Counted from the first letter of the stretch, positions 27,348 through 37,638 are shown. The stretch: DNA of 47,830 bases from Thiotrichaceae bacterium (GCA_026991755.1 JALXAX010000139.1:1-47830), one strand, 5' to 3'. The notes: generated from the letters alone by a model not told the origin. Numbers and translations are program-made.

Positions 27348-28394
27348 TTACTCAGTAGAATGATTATAAGCTATATCAGTACTTTGGTGATCAACTTTAC
27401 GCACAAAGCTGATATCGCTTGAGCCATTTTCGAAAAGTTGGCTCACTAACTGTTGCATTTCAGGAAGTTCGTTTTCATCTTGCTTGCCGTAAAGCTCTAA
27501 CAATCGGTCTTGACCTTCTGGGCTTTGCGTTGAGTATTCCAACGTCCACTCAATTTGTTGGTCAAGGTTATAACGATCTTCATAACGATCGACTAAATTA
27601 AACAAGCTTGCCATTTGCAAGTGAGCCAGATTAATAGAAAGCCCTGTGTAGCTGGCCTCTTTAGTCATTGCAATGGTTGAATGTAGCTTTTGTTGTGATT
27701 GGCTTTGAGTACTGTTTGAACCACCCAGCAAGTTAAAAACAACCTGATTACGCATAGACTCTACTGAATTACCGCCTTGCTTAAAAGTGATTTCATCCAT
27801 TGCAAAGTTAATATCAATCGCTTTCATGCCTTCTTTATAACTACCTTTTGCAGTTCCTGCAGAAATCTTAAATCTCATATCAGCTACTTCATACTCAAAT
27901 GCAGAGGAACTAAGCTGATAAAAATACTGCAAATTATAATCAACAACAACACTTGCAAAGAAAGGCTTTTCCTCACCAAATGAGCGATTTATAAACTCCT
28001 TAGCATCTTTGGATAATTGTGACTGATCCATCGTAACGTCTAGGCTTGCTGTTATTAATTGCACATTATTGTCATTAAAGATGAGGGGACCATGTTTGAT
28101 GTTCACCACAAACACAAGATCCTTCACAATTTCATCTAATTGATGATTGGGTGAGCGCAAACGAGTACGCGCCTTAGCTGTTAATAGTGAGCGTTTATAG
28201 GAGATGAGTTGAAGATAAAATGATTGCGATGGAGCGTGTTGTTGAGCTGCTAGTGAGGTACGTATTTTATCTTCTGTTTGTTCTGCAACATACAGTGTGC
28301 CAGTCAACCAGACAACTAGTAGCGTTGCCAATGAAAGAAAACCTAGCAGCCGCCCCCCCATAAAACCCAATTTTTTATTATTATACTGACTCAT
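27348..28394 (-). CDS. DUF945 (YdgA-like) family protein
   Basis: 348 residues. One N-terminal membrane anchor (about 13-33) precedes a periplasmic part. A conserved IKHGPLIF motif near residue 105 is the hallmark of the DUF945/YdgA family. The rest is beta-rich, with long amphipathic strands and a Q/S-rich loop. Function is unknown; YdgA-type proteins are envelope-associated. It is followed closely by the patatin-like gene. A C7 run lies near its N-terminal coding part (28353-28359). Confidence 0.7.
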   Translation of the reverse strand: MSQYNNKKLGFMGGRLLGFLSLATLLVVWLTGTLYVAEQTEDKIRTSLAAQQHAPSQSFYLQLISYKRSLLTAKARTRLRSPNHQLDEIVKDLVFVVNIKHGPLIFNDNNVQLITASLDVTMDQSQLSKDAKEFINRSFGEEKPFFASVVVDYNLQYFYQLSSSAFEYEVADMRFKISAGTAKGSYKEGMKAIDINFAMDEITFKQGGNSVESMRNQVVFNLLGGSNSTQSQSQQKLHSTIAMTKEASYTGLSINLAHLQMASLFNLVDRYEDRYNLDQQIEWTLEYSTQSPEGQDRLLELYGKQDENELPEMQQLVSQLFENGSSDISFVRKVDHQSTDIAYNHSTE

Positions 28395-28716
28395 AAGTAA
28401 TAAAATACAGCAGATTATCTGTACGAGCCCTTAAGAGTCGATATATGGGTATCTCTATTAGTTCTGGTCGAATTTGCTGTGACTTAGCTGAGCTTCGGCG
28501 AAGCTTAGAAGCTTCAGCAAATAGAATTCGTTAGATTACTCAGCATAATCAGTAACCGCTCAGATTGCCCTCTGGTTTGCTCAAGAAAGCGAAAGTGTAC
28601 AGTTTATAGGCATAAATAAACACTTTCAAAGCCACCGCGTCCTGCCCTCGCTCCTCACCTACACCCATATAGGCGACGCAGAAATCGTACAACACAAGTG
28701 CAAGCTGAGTAGTTAC
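28395..28716. other. Gene-free stretch with partial R repeat
   Basis: 28447-28530 carries the left part of a short-subtype R repeat (GGTATCTCTATTAGTTCTGG, TGACTTAGCTGAGC, TAGAAGCTTCAGCA) whose right end is lost. Near 28702-28716, the sequence CTGAGTAGTTAC also occurs at about 22809-22820, hinting at another shared repeat. No gene is seen. Confidence 0.55.
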
Positions 28717-30357
28717 CTATTTTTTAGCTAATTTTTGGGGAGGGTTTCCGTGCCAATAGGCCCATTTGATGATGGCATCATGAGCTGTTTTGCCTCTTCG
28801 TCTAGCACTTACATCATTATGTAATATTGCTACAATATAGTCTCGACCATCAACTCCACGAACATAACCAGCAATAGCTCTGGTATCCCTTAAAGAGCCT
28901 GTTTTAAATCGCCCTCTTCCAGCAACAGGTGTATTGCGTAAGCGCTTTTTCATCGTGCCATCTCGACCCGCAACTGCAAGTGAGTTACTTAAGAGATGAC
29001 GATGTGGGCTACGATAAGCATGCAATAATAATTCACCAATATGTCGTGTACTAATACGTGCCCAGCGACTCAACCCTGAGCCATTTTCGATACGTAATTC
29101 AGGAAACTTTAAGCCCTTAGAATTTAACCATTGTTTGATAGCTAATTCACTTTTTCGTGGTGTAGAAGGTGCACCCAACTTTCGTGCACCAATGGTTAAC
29201 ATGATTTGTCGCGCCATGAGGTTATTACTTTCTTTATTCACCTCACTAATAATCTGACTCAAGGGTGCGGAGTAGTGGCGATACAATAAGCTCGCATTGC
29301 CAGGAGTTGTTCCACGAGCAAAACGTGCATTAAATATACCACCTGTATCCTGCTTCCAATAACGCTGCATCGTCGCAAAGATCATATTAGGCGAATCAGT
29401 AATTGCTTTTTTATAGCTACGTTTAGAGCAGCGTGTTGAATAACGTCCACTAAAGGTAACAACATGCCCTGCCTGGTTGGATGAGACACTCATATGAGGA
29501 CTTCTTGCACGGCCTCTACATCGGCTACGCACAGATTGGATGCGGTTAACAATACGAATATTATGTGCAGGGACTGTTGTATAAACAGTCGGCTTACCTC
29601 TCACGTTTTGAACAATAAACTCACTGGTTTTTTCATTAAATAGCAATGCTTCAGGCTGTGCATTATAGGTTTCGTAACGCTTACCATCAAAACTTCCAGG
29701 ATTAATGTTAGGTGGTTGAAAATAGCTAGTATCAAACACCACATTACCATTGATATTTCTTACACCTTTGTTACGCAACTGATGCAATATTTTTCGCAAA
29801 TCTGCTGTTTTAAAATCAGGTGCACCATAACCTTTTACAATCAAATTACCATTTAGCGTACCACCGCGTAGATTACCCGTCATATAAACTTCAGTTGGCC
29901 AACGATAACTTGCCCCTAACGCACCGAGTGCGGTATAGGTAGTCACTAGTTTCATTACAGATGCGGGTACTTGTGGTCTATTTTCGTTAAACACCATCAT
30001 CGGCTGCTTGTCACCAATGCGAAGTACGAAAGCACCCATTGTATTAGGGTTTACATTATTTTTCTGCAAGATGGTACGAATATTCCAAGGCAACTGATGC
30101 AACATATTTCCATGTTGGGCAGGAGCAGGCTTTCGACCTGGTTTTCTTTGCGAAGGATAGTTAGATCTTGGGGGAGTAACAGGAGCGTATTGCACCTGAG
30201 GAGCTGTTTGCCGATGATTAGGAGCGGGTACTACAGATTCAGACATTAACCAATCAAACTCAGCTTTAGACATACCTGTATCAGCCATTCCTAGTAAAGG
30301 AAAACTCACTATTACAGTTAAACCCCATTTTTTAAACTGTGCTGTCCCCAGTGTCAT
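28717..30357 (-). CDS. dacB: D-alanyl-D-alanine carboxypeptidase/endopeptidase (PBP4, peptidase S13)
   Basis: 546 residues from the preferred ATG at 30357. It begins MTLGTAQFKKWGLTVIVSF, a signal peptide, with AGAGGG 6 bases upstream. An ATG 27 codons earlier (30438) would put 27 extra residues before that signal. The S13 active-site motifs are present: SVMK at 133-136, SNN in KESNNLMARQ, and KTG in GRFKTGSLRDT. It trims or opens peptidoglycan cross-links in the periplasm. A Pro/Gln/Arg-rich linker of about 70 residues lies between the signal region and the catalytic domain and is longer than usual. Divergent from the DUF2058 gene. Confidence 0.9.
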   Translation of the reverse strand: MTLGTAQFKKWGLTVIVSFPLLGMADTGMSKAEFDWLMSESVVPAPNHRQTAPQVQYAPVTPPRSNYPSQRKPGRKPAPAQHGNMLHQLPWNIRTILQKNNVNPNTMGAFVLRIGDKQPMMVFNENRPQVPASVMKLVTTYTALGALGASYRWPTEVYMTGNLRGGTLNGNLIVKGYGAPDFKTADLRKILHQLRNKGVRNINGNVVFDTSYFQPPNINPGSFDGKRYETYNAQPEALLFNEKTSEFIVQNVRGKPTVYTTVPAHNIRIVNRIQSVRSRCRGRARSPHMSVSSNQAGHVVTFSGRYSTRCSKRSYKKAITDSPNMIFATMQRYWKQDTGGIFNARFARGTTPGNASLLYRHYSAPLSQIISEVNKESNNLMARQIMLTIGARKLGAPSTPRKSELAIKQWLNSKGLKFPELRIENGSGLSRWARISTRHIGELLLHAYRSPHRHLLSNSLAVAGRDGTMKKRLRNTPVAGRGRFKTGSLRDTRAIAGYVRGVDGRDYIVAILHNDVSARRRGKTAHDAIIKWAYWHGNPPQKLAKK

Positions 30358-30542
30358 CACATGCCCTCTAAACTTAAAGTTGATAGTTAAAATTATGATG
30401 TAAATACATGATAAGTATTTGTATAAATTATGCGCCATTTTTGTATGACTTTCAACCTCATTGATAACATTCTGTATCTTTCTTGCATAGCATATTCGAA
30501 AAAGGTATAAGGTTGCATTTCGTTCAACACTTAGGATAACTC

Positions 30543-31058
30543 ATGGCGAATTCACTACGCGATCAGCTTCTTCAAGCAGGTCTGGTTACTGAAGAGCAAG
30601 TAGCAGAAGCTGAAAAACCAAAAAAGAAAAAGAAATATCACGCTAAGAAAAATAATCAGCACACTACTAAATCACCCAAAAACAAGAAAAAGAAGAAAGC
30701 CCCAGCCTCTGATTTAGCAAGTTTTTACAAGCAACGCACAAATCTTGAACGCAAAGAAAAGCAACAAGCTGAAAAAGAGCAGCAAGAAGCCAGCCGACTG
30801 AAAAAAGAACGTCGTCAAAAAGTAGGCAAGCTTATTAAAGACAATGCGCTAAAAGAGGAAGAAGGTGAAATTCGTTATAATTTTGTTATTGGTACTAGCA
30901 TTAAATACATGTTTGTCACAGAGGAGCAGCAACAATTACTCTCAGACGGCTCCATAGCCATTACCTTTCTAGGAGGTAAAAAACATCTTGTGCCCAAAGA
31001 TATTGCTAAAGAAATATTAGAAGTCGATCCCGAGAAGATTATCATCTTATCAGAATAA
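30543..31058 (+). CDS. DUF2058 (YaiL-like) family protein
   Basis: 171 residues, highly charged and soluble. The N-terminus NSLRDQLLQAGLVTEEQVAEAE is the conserved DUF2058 start. A Lys-rich stretch (about 24-52) and a long coiled coil (about 65-95) follow. The C-terminal domain contains RYNFVIGTSIKYMFV and the end GKKHLVPKDIAKEI. The family is annotated as nucleoprotein/polynucleotide-associated; its role is unknown. Transcribed divergently from dacB. Confidence 0.85.
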   Translation: MANSLRDQLLQAGLVTEEQVAEAEKPKKKKKYHAKKNNQHTTKSPKNKKKKKAPASDLASFYKQRTNLERKEKQQAEKEQQEASRLKKERRQKVGKLIKDNALKEEEGEIRYNFVIGTSIKYMFVTEEQQQLLSDGSIAITFLGGKKHLVPKDIAKEILEVDPEKIIILSE

Positions 31059-31154
31059 TCAGATACTTCAGCCAGTTAAGTTAGTGGGAAATGAACAAGG
31101 CTGATTAAAACACCCTATACTTCTCTCTCAACTATAACTAAACAGGAGAATAAC

Positions 31155-31535
31155 ATGGGTATGATTTCAGACTTTAAAGAGTTTGCAATGGGCGGAAGCT
31201 TAATCGATATGGCAACGGGTATTATCGTGGGTGTCGCATCTGGGAAACTTATCTCGTCACTCGTAGATAACATCATCATGCCACCCATTGGAGTAGCATT
31301 AGGAGGTACGGATTTCTCTGACCTCGGGATTGAGCTACAAGCTGCTGTAGGTGATACACCTGCCATTATGCTTAAATGGGGTGCATTCATTCAAAGTTTC
31401 ATTGATTTTCTGATCATTATGTTTGTAGTCTTCATTATAATTAAGGTTGCAACACGCAATAAGGTTGAAGAGGAAGCCCCCCCTTCACAGGAAGACCTGT
31501 TGACTGACATCCGTGACTTATTGAAAAATAAGTAA
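31155..31535 (+). CDS. mscL: Large-conductance mechanosensitive channel MscL
   Basis: 126 residues. N-terminal amphipathic MGMISDFKEFAMGGSLIDMA, then TM1 (TGIIVGVASGKLISSLVDNIIMP, pore-lining), a periplasmic loop, TM2 (FIDFLIIMFVVFIIIKV) and a short acidic C-terminal helix. Opens at near-lytic tension. RBS CAGGAG lies 7 bases before the ATG. A clear intrinsic terminator follows. Confidence 0.96.
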   Translation: MGMISDFKEFAMGGSLIDMATGIIVGVASGKLISSLVDNIIMPPIGVALGGTDFSDLGIELQAAVGDTPAIMLKWGAFIQSFIDFLIIMFVVFIIIKVATRNKVEEEAPPSQEDLLTDIRDLLKNK

Positions 31536-31548
31536 ATATTGCCTAAAG

Positions 31549-31572
31549 CCGTCACTTAGTTGACGGCTTTTC
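31549..31572 (+). terminator. Intrinsic terminator of mscL
   Basis: Stem GCCGTCA, loop CTTAGT, TGACGGC, followed by TTTT, 14 bp after the mscL stop. Confidence 0.85.
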
Positions 31573-31637
31573 ATTAGGACTTCCAAGACTTCCTAAGAGC
31601 CTGATCAGACGAATCAATATTCGTAAAACCAAGATAC

Positions 31638-32255
31638 CTACATTTTCAACAACCCCTCAAAAAGCTTACTATTACTCTGCTGTTGCTCATTAAGCTTTAG
31701 TTTTTCACTAATAAAGATGCTCTCTAACTCATTCACCGCTTGCTCAAAATCATCATTGATGATGACAAAATCATACTCATCATAATGTGCTATTTCATCA
31801 CGAGCTTCACGCATTCTACCTTGTATAATTTCATCAGAGTCCTGTTGTCGTCCCTGTAGTCGTTTCTCCAAATCATCACGAGAAGGGGGCAATATGAAAA
31901 TACTAACAACCTCTTCAAATTGATCTCGGACTTTACGAGCACCCTGCCAATCAATTTCCAAAATGATATCATGCCCTTCATCTAATTGTTGCTGAACCTT
32001 TTTCCTTGATGTACCATAGTAATTGCCGAAAACTTCCGCATACTCGAAGAACTCCTCATCAGCTATTGCTTGTTTAAAGTCATCCAGACTAACAAAATAA
32101 TAGTTCTCTCCATGCTTTTCACCTTGACGAGCACTTCTTGTAGTATGTGAAACTGATACTTTCAGCTCAGGCTTTCGTTCAATCAGTTGACTGAGCATAC
32201 TAGTTTTTCCTGCTCCCGATGGTGCAGAAACAATGTATAATTTACCTTGACGCAT
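31638..32255 (-). CDS. gmk: Guanylate kinase
   Basis: 205 residues. Phosphorylates GMP to GDP. P-loop SAPSGAGKTSML (about 9-20), the GMP-binding region SVSHTTRSARQGEKHGENYYF, and lid residues near PSRDDLEKRLQGRQQD. Length is standard. Monocistronic here and divergent from gloB; the usual downstream rpoZ is not present. Confidence 0.96.
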   Translation of the reverse strand: MRQGKLYIVSAPSGAGKTSMLSQLIERKPELKVSVSHTTRSARQGEKHGENYYFVSLDDFKQAIADEEFFEYAEVFGNYYGTSRKKVQQQLDEGHDIILEIDWQGARKVRDQFEEVVSIFILPPSRDDLEKRLQGRQQDSDEIIQGRMREARDEIAHYDEYDFVIINDDFEQAVNELESIFISEKLKLNEQQQSNSKLFEGLLKM

Positions 32256-32315
32256 TAATACTAAATCCTAAAAACGACCCCAAATCGACTAACAATAAAA
32301 CCCCTGTAGAATGTT

Positions 32316-33095
32316 ATGATAACAGTAAACCCAATTCCTGCCTTCACTGATAATTACATTTGGGCTATATCAGATGAAGATGAATCCTATTTTGCCATCG
32401 TTGATCCAGGCATTGCAAAACCTGTCATTGATTTCCTTGAAGAACGCAATGGTGTATTGGCAGCTATTTTAATTACTCACCACCACTTTGATCATGTAGA
32501 TGGTATTGATGCCTTATTGGAGCATTATCCAGAGACTCCTGTTTATGGATCCGATACTGAACATATTCCTCAGTGTAGCACCTGTTTGGTACAAGATGAT
32601 GTCGTAGTTATTCCTGAAATCGACACCTCTTTTAAAGTCATGCTTGTGCCTGGGCATACGGCTGGAGATATCGCTTTTTATGGTGAAGGTAAGCTCTTTT
32701 GCGGTGATACATTATTCACTTGTGGGTGCGGACGAGTATTTGAAGGCACAATGGCTGAGTTGTATCACTCACTTATGAGACTCTCAAAACTACCACCCGA
32801 AACACTGGTTTATTGTGCACACGAATATACGTTAGATAACATTGGCTTTGCATTATGGGTAGAGCCTGATAATTTAAATCTGTTACAACGTCAGGCTCTC
32901 ACTCACGAACTGATTGATAGCAATATGCCCAGCGTACCTTCCCCTCTAAAATTAGAGCTAGAAACCAACCCTTTCTTACGTTGCAACCTGCCCAATGTCA
33001 TCGAAGCGGCTGAGAAAACGGCTAAAAAAAGCCTAACTTCAGGTGTCGAGGTATTTCAAGTTTTACGCACTTGGAAAGATACTCAGTACGATTAA
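32316..33095 (+). CDS. gloB: Hydroxyacylglutathione hydrolase (glyoxalase II)
   Basis: 259 residues, metallo-beta-lactamase fold. Metal-site motif THHHFDH at 54-60, then the His of VPGHTAGD, the Asp of LFCGDTLFTCGCGR, and the C-terminal HEYTLDNIGFA substrate region. Hydrolyses S-D-lactoylglutathione in methylglyoxal detoxification. Start MITVNPIPAFTDNYIW is typical. It ends about 140 bp before lpdA. Confidence 0.95.
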   Translation: MITVNPIPAFTDNYIWAISDEDESYFAIVDPGIAKPVIDFLEERNGVLAAILITHHHFDHVDGIDALLEHYPETPVYGSDTEHIPQCSTCLVQDDVVVIPEIDTSFKVMLVPGHTAGDIAFYGEGKLFCGDTLFTCGCGRVFEGTMAELYHSLMRLSKLPPETLVYCAHEYTLDNIGFALWVEPDNLNLLQRQALTHELIDSNMPSVPSPLKLELETNPFLRCNLPNVIEAAEKTAKKSLTSGVEVFQVLRTWKDTQYD

Positions 33096-33235
33096 GCGCT
33101 GTCTCTGAGTATATCTTCTCTTTGCCGTTGATTACGCACTCACAAAAAATCTCTTCAAAAGACCTTAATCATTGCATTAGGCTAATGTTTCTCTAAAATA
33201 GACGCCTATCCTTGCATAACCAAAGAGCAATACGA

Positions 33236-35023
33236 ATGAGTGATTTGATTGAAGTAAAAGTACCCGACATTGGTGATTTCGATAGCGTTGAGATTATTGA
33301 AATTCTAGTCAGTGAGGGCGACACCCTATCTGCCGAAGATTCACTCATCACCGTTGAATCTGATAAAGCTTCAATGGAAATCCCTAGCTCTGCATCGGGC
33401 ATAGTCAAAGAAATAAAAGTGAGCATGGGTGATAATATCGCTGAAGGTACCGTTATTTTACTTCTCGAAGCTAGTGCCGAAAGTGCTAGTGATGATTCAA
33501 GTAGTGATAACAACACCCACTCAACAGAAGACAATGATACAACTAGCTCTACAAGCAATGTACAGGAAGAAACTGAAGCACCACAAGCTAATAGCTTTAG
33601 TGGCACATCCGACAAACATGCTGAAGTGGTCGTATTAGGCTCTGGCCCAGGTGGCTATACCGCTGCTTTCCGTGCGGCGGATCTAGGCAAACAAGTTATC
33701 CTTATTGAGCGTTACGATAATATTGGTGGCGTTTGTTTAAACGTGGGGTGTATCCCCTCAAAAGCTTTATTGCATACCGCTCAAGTCATCAATGAAGCTA
33801 AGGAAGCTGGCGCACATGGCGTTACTTTTGGTGAGCCACAAATAGACATCGATACCGTTCGTAGCTATAAAGAAGACACTATTGGCAAACTAACGGGTGG
33901 ACTTAAGCAACTCGCTAAACAACGTAAAGTTGAGATTGTTCACGGCTACGGAAAATTCACATCTGATCACTCTATTTCTGTAGTAACAGATGATGGTACA
34001 GCTACCGAAGTGAGCTTTGATAACTGTATTATTGCAGCAGGTTCACGCGTTACAAAACTCCCCTTCATTCCTTGGGACGACCCTCGCGTAATGGATTCAA
34101 CCGATGCATTAGAGCTTGAAGAAGTTCCAGAGCGTTTGTTAATCGTGGGTGGCGGCATTATCGGCTTAGAAATGGCAACCGTATACGATGCGCTTGGCTC
34201 GAATATTACCGTAGTTGAGCTTTCACCCAGCCTTATCCCAGGTACGGATAAAGATATTATCCGCCCACTGGAAAGACGCATTAAAAAGAAATACGAAAAT
34301 ATCTTCCTCAATACCAAGGTGACTGAAATCACCCCTACTGATGCCGGTTTAGTCTGTAAATTCGAAGGTGGTAAAGCACCTGAAGAAGATACATTTGATC
34401 GCGTATTAGTCTCTATAGGACGCTCACCTAACGGCTTACTGATTGATGCAGAACAAGCAGGCGTTCAAGTGAACGAATATGGTTTTATTAATACCGATAA
34501 ACAAATGCGTACCAATGTTGACCACATCTTCGCTATTGGTGATATTGTCGGTCAGCCTATGCTCGCTCATAAAGCGACGCACGAAGCCAAAGTAGCTGCC
34601 GAAGTTATCTCTGGCGAAAAATCATTCTTTGATGCTCGTACTATTCCCTCTGTTGCATATACCGACCCTGAAGTAGCAACTATGGGTAAATCAGAAGAGC
34701 AGTGTAAAGCAGAAGGAATCGACTACGAAAAAGGTGCATTCCCTTGGGCGGCGAGTGGTCGCTCATTATCTATCGGTAGGAATGAAGGCTTAACTAAAGT
34801 CTTATTTGATAAACAAACGGGGAAATTAATTGGCGCCTCTATCGTTGGAACCAATGCAGGTGAATTAATTGCGGAAGCAGTGTTAGCGCTAGAAATGGGC
34901 GCAGATGCTGAGGATATCGGGTTAACTATTCACCCTCACCCTACGTTGTCAGAGACATTAAACTTTGCTTCAGAAGTTGCAGAAGGGACTTGTACGGATA
35001 TTTACTTACCTAAGAAGAAGTAA
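33236..35023 (+). CDS. lpdA: Dihydrolipoyl dehydrogenase with N-terminal lipoyl domain
   Basis: 595 residues from ATG 33236 ([15 protein letters not shown]), preceded by AAAGAG; an upstream ATG at 33212 would add eight unlikely residues. The lipoyl domain (1-80) has the modified Lys in [12 protein letters not shown] Ser/Asp/Thr-rich flexible linker (about 82-125) follows. The FAD/NAD disulfide oxidoreductase has [14 protein letters not shown], redox [18 protein letters not shown]-site [10 protein letters not shown] and a C-terminal His-Glu (HPHPTLSET). It is the E3 of 2-oxoacid dehydrogenases. No E1 or E2 gene lies near it; its complex partner is encoded elsewhere. Confidence 0.95.
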   Translation: MSDLIEVKVPDIGDFDSVEIIEILVSEGDTLSAEDSLITVESDKASMEIPSSASGIVKEIKVSMGDNIAEGTVILLLEASAESASDDSSSDNNTHSTEDNDTTSSTSNVQEETEAPQANSFSGTSDKHAEVVVLGSGPGGYTAAFRAADLGKQVILIERYDNIGGVCLNVGCIPSKALLHTAQVINEAKEAGAHGVTFGEPQIDIDTVRSYKEDTIGKLTGGLKQLAKQRKVEIVHGYGKFTSDHSISVVTDDGTATEVSFDNCIIAAGSRVTKLPFIPWDDPRVMDSTDALELEEVPERLLIVGGGIIGLEMATVYDALGSNITVVELSPSLIPGTDKDIIRPLERRIKKKYENIFLNTKVTEITPTDAGLVCKFEGGKAPEEDTFDRVLVSIGRSPNGLLIDAEQAGVQVNEYGFINTDKQMRTNVDHIFAIGDIVGQPMLAHKATHEAKVAAEVISGEKSFFDARTIPSVAYTDPEVATMGKSEEQCKAEGIDYEKGAFPWAASGRSLSIGRNEGLTKVLFDKQTGKLIGASIVGTNAGELIAEAVLALEMGADAEDIGLTIHPHPTLSETLNFASEVAEGTCTDIYLPKKK

Positions 35024-35046
35024 GTTCAAGAAACCAACACTAACGC

Positions 35047-35085
35047 GTAGATTGAGGCCTTCTCTCAATAGAAGACTCAATCTAC
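35047..35085. terminator. Bidirectional hairpin between lpdA and the DUF937 gene
   Basis: Stem GTAGATTGAG and CTCAATCTAC with inner CTTCT/AGAAG, placed between convergent genes. There is no strong T-run, so efficient termination is inferred from position. Confidence 0.55.
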
Positions 35086-35100
35086 ACAATTAATAGCTAA

Positions 35101-35643
35101 TTAGCGTATAGCCGCTTTAAATGCCATACCTAGTACATCATCAATGATAGATCCATCACCATCACTATCGAGTAGTGATGTTAATAATCCACCAGAACTA
35201 GCACGCGTAGCACGGCCTCCACCACCTCCTAGCATTTTCTTACCTAGCGAAGCCATTACCATTGAAGCAACCACAGGTAGCATTTTTTTCATCAAAGAAC
35301 TGCCTAAACCTGTTTGCTTACCTGCATGGCGAGCTACATTTCGGCTAACTTCTTTAGAGCCAAAAATATGACCCAGAATATCATTACCGTCTTTGACCGT
35401 GTCTTCACGACCTAGCCTTTCTGGCTCATCAAAATAACGATCATGTTTGCCTACATTAAGGGCTTCGATCAAATCATCAACGCCAATGTCTTCTTGGGTT
35501 CTATGTTGTAAACCACGAGTTAGTGACGGAACTAAAGATCCAATAGCCTCTTTTGCCTGATCCTCTGGCAAACCAAACTGCCGAGCTATTTGCCCAATCA
35601 TTGCAGCGTTATCTCCACTGGTTAACATATCCATAATATTCAT
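35101..35643 (-). CDS. DUF937 (YidB-like) family protein
   Basis: 180 residues. The N-terminal half is helical (MIGQIARQFGLPEDQAKEAIGSLVPSLTRGL, the DUF937 signature of short helices separated by Gly/Pro). There is a Gly-rich segment (LGGGGGRA) and a C-terminal calcium-loop-like SDGDGSIIDDVLG. Function is unknown. Monocistronic, convergent with lpdA. Confidence 0.85.
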   Translation of the reverse strand: MNIMDMLTSGDNAAMIGQIARQFGLPEDQAKEAIGSLVPSLTRGLQHRTQEDIGVDDLIEALNVGKHDRYFDEPERLGREDTVKDGNDILGHIFGSKEVSRNVARHAGKQTGLGSSLMKKMLPVVASMVMASLGKKMLGGGGGRATRASSGGLLTSLLDSDGDGSIIDDVLGMAFKAAIR

Positions 35644-35681
35644 GTAATTTTCCTCTAAGGTGTAGGTATAGCGTTATGGTT

Positions 35682-35846
35682 TAAGGCATTCTGATTAAGC
35701 CTGACCGGAGTTTCTGAGTGATAGAATTTGTCAGGTTTTTGATAGAAAAGTTAGCAATAGCCGTAGCTGTTGATCACTTTTATAGCGAAAAGCTGGCGGA
35801 TTCTAGCCTCAGAAAAACGAGTCATGACTTGTCCAGAGGATCCTTA
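35682..35846. repeat. R repeat copy 5 (long subtype)
   Basis: About 165 bp with ends TAAGGCATTCTGATTAAG and ...AGAGGATCCTTA. The interior matches the copy at 47281 almost base for base (GTCAGGTTTTTGATAGAAAA, AGCAATAGCCGTAGCT). It fills half of the 328-bp gap upstream of amgK. Confidence 0.85.
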
Positions 35847-35971
35847 ATGGCACTAAGTATAGGTAATAATTAAATCCAGTCACACATCATTTATTAAAAT
35901 TATGACAAGAAGGCCTAACTTACCGATTATATTGTGGTACTTTAGCCTTTTTACAAGACATATAAAAATTA

Positions 35972-36979
35972 ATGATCAATGATACTCGTTTTCAGCTCCT
36001 TCAAAAGTGGATTCAAAACACCCTAAAATGGCAAGGTGCCCGCATAGAAGTCGCCTCAGCGGATGCCAGTTTCCGTCGATACTTTAGAGTTTTCCATCAA
36101 GGAAAAAGCTTTATTGCTATGGATGCTCCACCTGAAAAAGAAGACACTCAACCCTTCATTGATATTACCAAGCGCCTATTACAATCAGGAGTACATGCAC
36201 CTGAAATTATTGCAGAGGAGACAACTCTTGGCTTTTTAATGCTGGAAGACCTTGGCTCTACTCCTTATCAAGAGGTACTTAATAACAACACCGCTGATGG
36301 CTTGTATAAAGAAGCTTTACAAGCACTTATTACATTGCAAAAAGCAGATGTAACAAAACTGCCGCATTACGACAAAACACTATTCTTGCAAGAAATGAGC
36401 TTTATGCCAGAATGGTTTTTGAAAACACATCTAGGTATTTCACTTACCCACTCTCAACAAGACATCATTCTACAATGCTTTGATAGCCTTGCCACTGCTA
36501 TTGCAGAACAACCAACAGGCTTTGTACACCGCGATTATCACTCTCGCAACCTTATGCAAGTACCCGAAAACAACCCAGGGATTATTGATTATCAAGATGC
36601 CGTCAATGGTCCCCTGACTTACGATGTTGTCTCATTATTACGTGATTGCTACATTGTTTGGCCTCAACATCAAGTTAGAGAATGGGCGCTTTGGTATAAA
36701 CATCAAGCCGTTTCAGCTCAACTAATGAATGATATAGATAACACTGAATTCCTAAGACAGTTTGACCTCATGGGCTTACAAAGGCATATCAAAGTACTTG
36801 GAATATTTGCCAGGCTTAAGCACCGTGATGGGAAATCACACTATCTGGATGACCTTCCTCTGACATTGAGTTATATGCTTGAAGTGGGTAAAAAGCACCC
36901 TGAAACAGCACCCTTGATTGAGCTATTTAAGCAACTAAAGATAGCAGGTCAAATAAGCACGGTAGCCATTCCAGCATGA
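35972..36979 (+). CDS. amgK: Amino-sugar kinase AmgK (aminoglycoside-phosphotransferase fold)
   Basis: 335 residues. APH-type kinase: Brenner motif FVHRDYHSRNLM (184-195, catalytic Asp) and metal-binding IIDYQDA (204-210). Phosphorylates the anomeric OH of MurNAc/GlcNAc in the cell-wall recycling route that bypasses de novo UDP-MurNAc synthesis. The downstream murU gene overlaps by 4 nt (ATGA), the usual pair. The assignment depends on that context, since APH-fold kinases have varied substrates. Confidence 0.88.
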   Translation: MINDTRFQLLQKWIQNTLKWQGARIEVASADASFRRYFRVFHQGKSFIAMDAPPEKEDTQPFIDITKRLLQSGVHAPEIIAEETTLGFLMLEDLGSTPYQEVLNNNTADGLYKEALQALITLQKADVTKLPHYDKTLFLQEMSFMPEWFLKTHLGISLTHSQQDIILQCFDSLATAIAEQPTGFVHRDYHSRNLMQVPENNPGIIDYQDAVNGPLTYDVVSLLRDCYIVWPQHQVREWALWYKHQAVSAQLMNDIDNTEFLRQFDLMGLQRHIKVLGIFARLKHRDGKSHYLDDLPLTLSYMLEVGKKHPETAPLIELFKQLKIAGQISTVAIPA

Positions 36980-37638
36980 GAGCCATGATCCTTGCAGCAG
37001 GTCACGGCAAACGTATGCGCCCGCTAACCGATAATCTCCCTAAGCCACTGTTAGAAATCGCAGGGAAACCCCTCATTGTCTGGCATATAGAAAACCTAAA
37101 GCAAGCAGGTGTTGAAGATATTGTAATCAATATGGGTTGGAAGGGCTGGAAACTGCCAGAAGTACTCGGCAATGGGTCAAATTACGGGGTGAACTTACAT
37201 TATTCAGACGAACAAGGTACAGGCCCACTTGAAACAGCAGGGGGGATTCACCACGCCCTACCGTTACTAGGAAGTGAGCCTTTTATAGTAGTTAACGGTG
37301 ATATTTGGTGTGACTTTAACTTCTCCAATCTACATCTTGCTAATGACAACCTAGCCCACCTAGTATTAATTGATAACCCTGAGCATAACCCTGATGGGGA
37401 TTTTTGCCTACGTGATAGCCGCGTCTATGATGCAGGTGAACCCCGCTTTACGTTTAGTGGAATTGGCTGTTACCGACCTGAACTATTCTCGAGCTTACCC
37501 GCGGGTAAAGCAGCTCTCGCTCCCCTATTACGCAATGCGATGTCAGATAAAAAAGTCAACGGAGAATATTTTTCAGGTGAATGGAGAGATATTGGCACGC
37601 CTGAAAGGCTACAACAACTTAATAATGAGCTGTCCTAA
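36976..37638 (+). CDS. murU: N-acetylmuramate-1-phosphate uridylyltransferase MurU
   Basis: 220 residues, sugar nucleotidyltransferase fold. LAAGHGKRMRPLTDNLPKPLL near the N-terminus binds UTP; NGDIW holds the metal Asp, and the C-terminal GEWRDIGTPERL closes the site. Completes MurNAc recycling with AmgK. Ends one base before the first M2 element's flank, so the accessory cassette begins immediately behind it. Confidence 0.9.
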   Translation: MRAMILAAGHGKRMRPLTDNLPKPLLEIAGKPLIVWHIENLKQAGVEDIVINMGWKGWKLPEVLGNGSNYGVNLHYSDEQGTGPLETAGGIHHALPLLGSEPFIVVNGDIWCDFNFSNLHLANDNLAHLVLIDNPEHNPDGDFCLRDSRVYDAGEPRFTFSGIGCYRPELFSSLPAGKAALAPLLRNAMSDKKVNGEYFSGEWRDIGTPERLQQLNNELS

